From Balaenoptera acutorostrata (lineage: Eukaryota; Chordata; Mammalia; Artiodactyla; Balaenopteridae): a stretch of 64,000 bases of DNA. The translations under genes and the position numbers were made by a program. Below the pieces are notes generated by a model that was not told the DNA's origin, made no database searches, and saw only the letters and a program-made list of their open reading frames with translations. The stretch lies in the NCBI RefSeq assembly GCF_949987535.1, contig NC_080064.1, forward strand, positions 44,473,937 to 44,537,936. The letters run 5' to 3'. Every line of letters starts with the position of its first letter. Within the stretch, counting starts at the first letter, position 1. Shown piece after piece: positions 57,376 to 64,000 of this stretch.

Positions 57376-57925
57376 CTCCAGTTTTGTGGTATATCCAGGC
57401 AATGGAACATTACTTAGCATTAAAAGAAATGAGCCATTAAGTCATGAAAAGACATGGAGGAAATGTAAATACTTATCATTTTCATCAAGTAAAAGAAGCC
57501 AACCTTAAAAGGCTATATATACTGTATGATTCCAACTATACAACATTCTGGAGACAGTTTATCCAACAAAACTGTGGAGAGAGTAAAAAGATAAGTTGTT
57601 GTCAGGGGTTGAGGAGAGGGAGGGATAAATAGAGCACAGAGGATTTTTAGGACAGTGAAACTACTCTGTATAATACTATAAGGGTCCATACATCAAATTA
57701 TACATTTGTCCAAATCCATAGAATGTACAGCACCAAGAGTGAAATTCTAATATAAACGATGGACTTTTAGTGATTATGATGTGTCAGTGTAGGTTTGATC
57801 ATTGGTGAGGCCATGCATATGCAGAGGCAGTGGGTATTTGTGAAATCTCTGTACTTTTCTCTCAATTTTGCTGTCAATCTAAAACTTCCCTAAACAAAAA
57901 AAGTCTTAAAATTAAAAAAAAGTCT
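57376..57925 (+). mobile_element. Old L1 (L1M-type) 3' fragment
   Basis: It contains gtggtatatccaggcaatgg, ttagcattaaaagaaatgag, gtcaggggttgaggagaggg and catcaaattatacatttgtc, and ends tctaaaacttccctaaacaa with an A-rich tail. The frame is broken. Confidence 0.72.
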
Positions 57926-58079
57926 CCTGTTCTGGAGGCCCATCCCAATCCAGTTAAATCAGATTATTTAGGTGGTGAGCACAGGCCTTATAGTTTTGAA
58001 ACCCTCCTAGGTGATTCTGAAGTGAAGTCAGGGTTGAGAACCACATAGCACTTGTGATAGGGATATCAAGGAGGTGGGA

Positions 58080-58770
58080 ACAGGTCTGAGAAATCACCCA
58101 TGGAATTCTTGGTCTGGGAAGGGCCTTACAAAGCCTCAATATTCATTGAAGAATAAATTGATAATTTACGTATGACCCCGTAGGAGCTAAATTGGTGGAA
58201 TTTGGGTGATTGCTTGGTTGCAAGGGGTGAAGGAGAGGAAGGTGTCCAGGATGACTCCCAGATCACTCTTAAAAACTCATTTGTGAGCATCTGCTCCTGA
58301 TATAGGGAGCACAAGAAGGGGAATAAGATTTTGGGAAAGACAGGGAATTAACCTTTGAGCCTGAGGCTATGAGATATCAGTGGGATGTCCAAGAGGAGTG
58401 TGCGTTTGGCATTAGATGTGGAAGCCTGGAGCTTGGAAAAAAGATTTGGGAGAAAAATTTTGGACTCATCAGAATACAGGGCTGGCCTCCTTGTCTGCAT
58501 AAAGCCATTGGAGAGTTTGTCACCATTCAAGAAAAGCACAGAGATGTACAAAGATAAAGAGATTGTGATGCATGTATAGGATGTTTTCAGACTTCACACA
58601 TGAAGGAATTTTGAGTTTGACAAGGTTCAGGGTGCAGCCATAGGAGTGGGTGACTGAAGTGGAAGGGGGTGTCATTAGGACTGAGGTGGTCAAGGAGTAG
58701 AGAGGCCAGAGAGCTGGATGGGTCATGAAGGTGAATGTTGAAGTCACCCATGTTGTAGGATTGCAATAGC
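58080..58770 (+). repeat. Ancient dispersed repeat, distal part
   Basis: It reads gaagggccttacaaagcctc, gtccaggatgactcccagat, atatcagtgggatgtccaag, gatgtggaagcctggagctt and ggactcatcagaatacagg. These match the later section of the repeat family inferred from the copies at 2560 and 31990. Confidence 0.45.
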
Positions 58771-58772
58771 CT

Positions 58773-58960
58773 AGTGGATTTCAAACTTTAGTGTGGATCA
58801 GAATCAGTTGGAAGCCTTGATAAAACATAGACTTCTGGGTCCCACACCCTGAGTTTCTGATTTAGTTGGTCTTGGTGGCCCAAGAATTTGCATTTATAAC
58901 AAGTTCCCAGGTGAGGTCGATACTGGTGTCTGGGGACCACACTTTGACAATTACTGCAAT
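58773..58960 (+). mobile_element. MER5-like DNA transposon relic
   Basis: It contains gtggatttcaaactttagtg, ggatcagaatcagttggaag, gggtcccacaccctgagttt and gaatttgcatttataacaag, and ends ggggaccacactttgacaat. The layout resembles the copy at 5734. Confidence 0.65.
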
Positions 58961-59612
58961 AGAGTGAAGACTGGGTCAAGTGTCAAGGTCTTCTATGAAT
59001 GTGTTTGGTTGGTGAGAGCAATGAAGAGGGAGTGATACCAACCCTAAACAGTTGATTTAGAATGTGGTCCTGACACTTGGACACTTCACCTGATGGTCAG
59101 TCCTTTGCCCATCTTGGGCATATATTTCTCCCTACCACCTATACCAGAAGTTTGGGCAGCCTTCATCTCCCCTTCTTGGCTTAAAGTTTTAACCTCTACC
59201 TCCTAGGGCTTTGATTTCTTGTTTGAATCAAACAAGTGCATTGAATACATTTCACCTTGATGTTTGAATCAGAAATAGCTAGAGGTACCTTGACTCTAAC
59301 ACCAGCAACTTCAAGGGAAAAAAAGAAGACTGAACTGCCAAGCTGCTTTCTAACCCCAGAGGTTTCACTATGTGTTGGGGAGTGAAGAAAAGAAAAGGAA
59401 AAGAAAACACTACAGAGGCCATTTATAGATTACATTAATAATAGCTGGCATATTTCTCAAACTAATGCTCTTTCTTACAATAAACATGTTTTGTGCCTTT
59501 ATGCAACTCTCTGAAACATATTTTACAAGCTTTAGAAGTTAATCTTATCTATTCACATTAAAGGTCAGGAAACTACAGGAAGGACTCATAACTTCTAATA
59601 GAAGAGAATGGT

Positions 59613-59734
59613 AGGGAATTCCTTGGTGGTCCAGTGGTTAGGACTCTGCGTTCTCACTGCTGAGGGCAGTTCAATTCCTGGTCGGGGAACTAAGATCCCA
59701 CAAGCCATGTGGCAAGGCCAAAAAAAAAAAAAAA
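59613..59734 (+). mobile_element. Short tRNA-derived SINE
   Basis: Head gggaattccttggtggtcca, gttcaattcctggtcgggg B-box region, cacaagccatgtggc, then a poly(A) tail of 15. Confidence 0.9.
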
Positions 59735-60514
59735 GAATGAAAGAGAAAGAAATGTAATCTTACTGGTTAGTCACATAAGAAAACTTATTTTACATCATTG
59801 TACTTATAGGTCCAAGGAGTTTGTTTCCTTTCTGAACAAAAACCTCTGTTCATTGTTCCTTTTTAATTAAGACAAGGCAAGAAATACTTAATTGATATTT
59901 CATCCACATTTCTCTTCTCTGGAGACATAATTTCTGATTCCACAGTCAGAAATGCTCACCATGAGGGCTTGGAGCATCATGTGAAGAGGATTTCTCATGT
60001 ACATTCTAATTTTTCAGAGTTCCTGTGGCCCATTAAATACTACCTACTCTTTGTCCACCCTGGAGGCATAGGTATCTAGGGAAATCAAGACTCTGGCTGG
60101 GTAAGTTCGGAGCCAGAATGTTAGAACTGGTAGAGGGACCTGGGAGGTCACCCTTCCTGACCATGTACCCCCTCAGGACATTTTACAGATGATCACATTG
60201 CGCCCCAGAGAGAGGAAAGATTTGCCCAAGGCCTCAGCATTTCAGGGTTCCAAATGAAATGATAAACTGGGATTTGATAAAGGTATCAAATCCCACCTCC
60301 CTGGTGTCAGAGCCAAGGACTGGAAATCAACCCTTCCGACTTCTGGCATAGTGTTCCTCAGTCTTATCCTGAGCGTACACTTGTGTCTCAGCAGCACAGA
60401 GAGAGCTATAAAATCATTCTGTTTTTCTCCTCAAATAACCCTCATTTGCCTTCTGGCATCTGACAGAAGATACTAGGAAGGAAGGATAGAGTAGGAGAGT
60501 GACTTTCCCAGTGT

Positions 60515-60675
60515 CTTCCTGGACCAGTATCATCAGCATCTCCTGGGAACATGCTAGTGATGCAAAATCTAGAGCCCCAACCCAGACCTAATGGATCAGA
60601 AACTCTGGGGGAGACACATAGCAAACTACTTTAACAAGTGCTCCAGCTGATTCTAATAGACACTAAAGTTTACAA
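60515..60675 (+). mobile_element. MER5A-like DNA transposon relic
   Basis: It contains tggaccagtatcatcagcat, ctcctgggaacatgctagtg, cagacctaatggatcagaaa, ctctgggggagacac and gctccagctgattctaatag, in MER5A order. Confidence 0.78.
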
Positions 60676-60763
60676 TGGATTCTAATAGAAAATTAATTCC
60701 ACATTAGAAAGACCTCCTGTTCACCAGGTCCTTCCTGTCCTAGAGAGAAATTCCAATTCTTTT

Positions 60764-61037
60764 TTTTAAATTTTTATGTATTTATTTATTTATTTTTGGC
60801 TGTGTTGGGTCTTCATTTCTGTGTGAGGGCTTTCTCTAGTTGCGGCAAGCAGGGGCCACTCTTCATTGCGGTGCGCGGGCCTCTCACTATCGTGGCCTCT
60901 CTTGTTGCAGGCTCAGTAGTTGTGGCTCACGGGCCCAGTTGCTCCGCGGCATGTGGGATCTTCCCAGACCAGGGCTCGAACCCGTGTCCCCTGCATTAGC
61001 AGGCAGATTCTCAACCACTGCACCACCAGAGAAGCCC
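60764..61037 (-). mobile_element. CHR-type SINE, younger subtype with body deletion
   Basis: Read on the + strand (antisense to the element) it has gcgggcctctcactatcgtg, the reverse complement of the subtype marker, but lacks roughly 30-40 bases of the usual 'ctccagacgcg' section. The duplication attccaattcttt / gttccaattcttt (61041-61053 on the right) has one mismatch. Confidence 0.93.
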
Positions 61038-62689
61038 AAAAGTTCCAATTCTTTCCAAGGCTCTGAGGTAGTGGAATGAGCTCTGGGGTCAGAATTAGTT
61101 CTTACATGGCTGACTTGTGAGGTTTCCTATCTCTGAGCCTGTGTTTTCTCACCTATCAAATGAGATAGTCACCGCTTTTACCAGCCCCAGGGGATTGTTG
61201 TGAGGCTTGAATGTGAGGCTGGCTGATAAACTGCTTTCTAAAACACTGCTGTGACTTTTTAAGAGATTGCTAGAGTTAATATTTGGATTGCTACTTTCAG
61301 TTTGAAAAAAATCCCTTTGATACAGCCTAGCTCTACACAGAGAATAGCCAGCCCACCAACTAGGGTGGATTTCTCTTAATAGATAATGCTTATTGGAAAC
61401 TTCTGCCCTGAGTCTTGGGTTCTGATGAGTGGTTGGAATGGAGCTCAGCACCTCATGCTCAGGAGTAACCAGCTGAAATTTCATCATACCCAATAAGTTT
61501 GTTTTCTCCCATATTGTTAAGGAGGAACTTGTTTATTTCTAACTGGGAGTCTTTTTCATTATCCAACGGAGTAGTACAAAAGGCAGTAGACCTTTAGAAT
61601 GGTCCCCTCCCTTAAAGATTCAGGGCACTGACTATTAAAAATAACAGGAAATACTGCCTTGGAAATAAGTGAGTTGTAATGAAATTCCTATTCTTTGCTT
61701 TTGTCGTTTCCCATTTAACTTTCTTGAACCACTGACTTTCAGAATTAGGAGGAAACTGAACAATCATCAAATCCACTGTAAAACTCATTATAGAACTCCC
61801 GTCTATTATATCCCCAATATTTTGTCTCTTAGCCCCTTTTTGTACACCTCTGGTGACTGAGAGTTTACTGCCTCACAAGTACACAGCCCATTCCATGTGA
61901 GACAGTTCTTGCTCTTAGAATGTTCTTCCCTTTTTTGAGCTAAAAATCTACCTTCCAATAGTTTCCCATCCTCTCTTTGCCTCTAGCTTTGCCTTCTAGA
62001 GCAAAATTGATATTCTCCTCATAATAATAATTACAGTTATCATTTAAGAATAAAGGAATCTTCCAAATTCTGTAAACAATTGACTTTCTAGAGAAATAAA
62101 TTATCACAAACCCTGAATACCTTAGATTCAGCCTTGATTATAGTCAGAGACCAAAGGCCACAAGCTTCAATAGCAGGAATTTTTAAAGGATACAAGTGTT
62201 TTTGAGAGGGTGAAGCACTCACTGAATTAACTATTAACTTCTGTTTACATAGATAAGAGGAAAGAATAGTGTTTAATTATGTGCTATTTATCACTGAATT
62301 TAAGTTAAAGCTATACTTAGTCTGAATCTTTTCCCATGAAATTGAATTTCTATGTTTATAAAAGGAACAGACCTTCCCAATAATATCAAAAGGTTTATTT
62401 TGATAGTTCCAAAGACTCTTGATTTGTAATCTTGAGATTACAAGTTGTTATAGGAAACTACGTCTGTTGTAGAAGATGATGTTTGTTCACTTAGTTATAA
62501 ACTCTGTTTGCCAAAGGAGGTTGATTATATTCACCAAACATGATGAGTAACTACTGATCTAGTTCTGATTAACTTGACAATAATAAAAGATTGTACAGAA
62601 TCTCTTAAAATTAACATTGATAAAGTCATTCCTCATTGTAAAAAAATTGTTTTAATTGTAAAATAAATAAGCAGCTCTAAGTCTTTTAA

Positions 62690-64000
62690 ATTTTATTTAT
62701 TTACTTTTAGAATAGGTAACACATTCTCATGATTAAGAAAATCATAAGATACAAAAGGCTAGTCTATGAAGAGTCTCTCTTCTACCTGTGTCCTGCCGTC
62801 CACTTGTCCTCCCTAGCAGCAATCAGACAATCAAGGATGTCAGTTTCTGTTAAATTCTTCCAGGGATATTTTCTGCATATACAAGCAATCATGAATACAT
62901 ATTACTACCACCACTTCTTACAGGAAAAATAGTATGCAATATACATTGTTTAGGACCTTGCTTTTTCACTTAACAATAGATCTTGAAGATCATTCTATAT
63001 CAAAAAACTTTCTTGTTCTTTTTTATGGCTGCAGAGTAAGCTTTGTAGGAATACACTAATACTGTATTTAACCAGTTTATTAATAAACTCTATTAATGTT
63101 TATGAATAAACATTTAAGTTGTTTCCACTCTTTTGCTATTACAAACAAAACTTGTACATATGCTTCAGCATATGTGTAGATTAAATTTTTAGAAGTAGAG
63201 GGAATTCCCTGGCAGTCCAGTGGTTAGGACTCCGCACTTCCACTGCAGGGGGCACGGGTTGGATCCCTGGTAGGGGAAGTAAGATCCTATATGCCTCACT
63301 GCGAAGAATAAATAAATAAATAATTTAAAAATTAATAATAAAAAAATAAAACGTCCTTGTGACTTAAACATTCTAAAAAAAATTTTTTTTTTAGAAGTAG
63401 AATTGCTGGGTCAAAGGGAATGTACATTTAAAAATTTGATAAATACCACCTCCGAACTGTCCTCCATAAAAGTTGTTCAAATTTACACTCCCACCAACAA
63501 AATGTGAGACTACCTGTTAAAACCACCACCACACAGTGTCTTATCAGTCTTACAAATCCTTGTCAATCTGACAGGTAAAAAATAGTATTTCAAAGAAATT
63601 CTAATTTGCATTTCTCTTATCTTGGGTAAGAGTGAGCATTTAAGAGCCATTGCTATTTCTTTTTCTGTGAACTATTAGTTCATGTCTTTTGCACTTTTTC
63701 CCCGTGGATTTTTGTTCTTAGAGATTTCAACTCTGTTTATAAATATGACAATTACCCATTTTCCTATGATACAAAATGCAAATATATATATATAAATGTA
63801 TAGTCATTTTCATCTGACTCTTCTTATGGTGGCTTTTGCTTGACAGATATTTTTTATTTCCACATAGTTGAATTTATCAGTCTTTTATAGCATCTAAGTT
63901 TTGTTTTGTACTTTAAAAGACCTTCCTCACTTTGAGATTATAGAAACTCCCATGGTTCCTTCAAGAAGTTTTTTTTTTTTTTAACATTTAAATCTTTGAT
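62690..64000 (-). mobile_element. Old L1 (L1M-type), antisense, continues past window edge
   Basis: Antisense L1M phrases: ataggtaacacattctcatg, tttttatggctgcagagtaa, taagttgtttccactcttt, agaagtagaattgctgggtc, ctcccaccaacaaaatgtg and aatttgcatttctcttatc. A short SINE interrupts it at 63201-63385. Confidence 0.75.
63201..63385 (+). mobile_element. Short tRNA-derived SINE
   Basis: Head ggaattccctggcagtccag, tggatccctggtaggggaa B-box region, (ATAA)n tail plus an A/T-rich extension. The flanking L1 text attttt-agaagtaga is duplicated at 63186-63198 and 63385-63398. Confidence 0.88.

Larger units (their letters stand above)
41640..64000. other. Region upstream of COA7, no supported gene
   Basis: No coding exon could be recognised up to the window end. 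In the human arrangement as I recall it, ZYG11B would follow some 28 kb from COA7, so its first exon may lie just outside. Stretches such as 42510-42990, 44000-44690, 47870-48000, 49110-49590, 53570-54000, 59000-59600 and 61050-62690 hold only faint MIR/L2-like phrases or nothing I can assign. Confidence 0.6.

Overview
This is a mammalian nuclear window, most likely from a cetacean. Both the organism call and the gene calls rest on reading the sequence and on remembered gene families. The strongest organism signal is about 13 copies of the long tRNA-derived SINE of the CHR type and about nine copies of a shorter relative, many with intact target-site duplications (TSDs). They are accompanied by cetartiodactyl-type LINE-1 (L1) 3' ends. 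No Bov-tA or BovB elements were recognised, which argues against a ruminant. Hippopotamus cannot be excluded.

Two protein-coding genes are supported. At the left edge (3473-3712, + strand) lies the terminal exon of SHISAL2A (FAM159A). It reads in frame for about 31 codons, then meets a stop at 3568-3570, while recognisable C-terminal coding sequence continues in another frame, so the C terminus looks frameshifted. Bases 1-3472 are inferred to be its last intron. In the middle, on the - strand, is a complete three-exon COA7 gene: exon 1 at 41355-41460, exon 2 at 37413-37553, exon 3 at 26972-27420. Joined, these give 696 coding bases, 231 residues plus stop, with consensus splice sites, a strong Kozak context, a CpG-island promoter and a plausible poly(A) signal near 26194. 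COA7 is a Sel1-repeat protein of the mitochondrial intermembrane space that helps build cytochrome c oxidase. The two genes converge tail to tail, the order I recall for human 1p32.3. The next gene expected beyond COA7, ZYG11B, was not recognised before the window ends.

Everything else is intergenic or intronic and is built from layered repeats. These include old MIR, L2, MER5A-like and L1M relics, a Tigger2/MER28-type DNA transposon, MLT1-like LTRs, a candidate solo LTR, younger L1 3' ends and the youngest SINEs. Notable structures are a U6 snRNA/L1 chimeric retrocopy at 49613-49785 with a clean TSD, two sites where an L1 and a SINE used the same target so that three copies of one short sequence remain, and a pair of roughly 1.1-kb L1 3' ends in opposite orientation on either side of COA7 exon 2.

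I found no operon-like, CRISPR-like or otherwise new multi-gene system. The most consequential observation is the disrupted C terminus of SHISAL2A.
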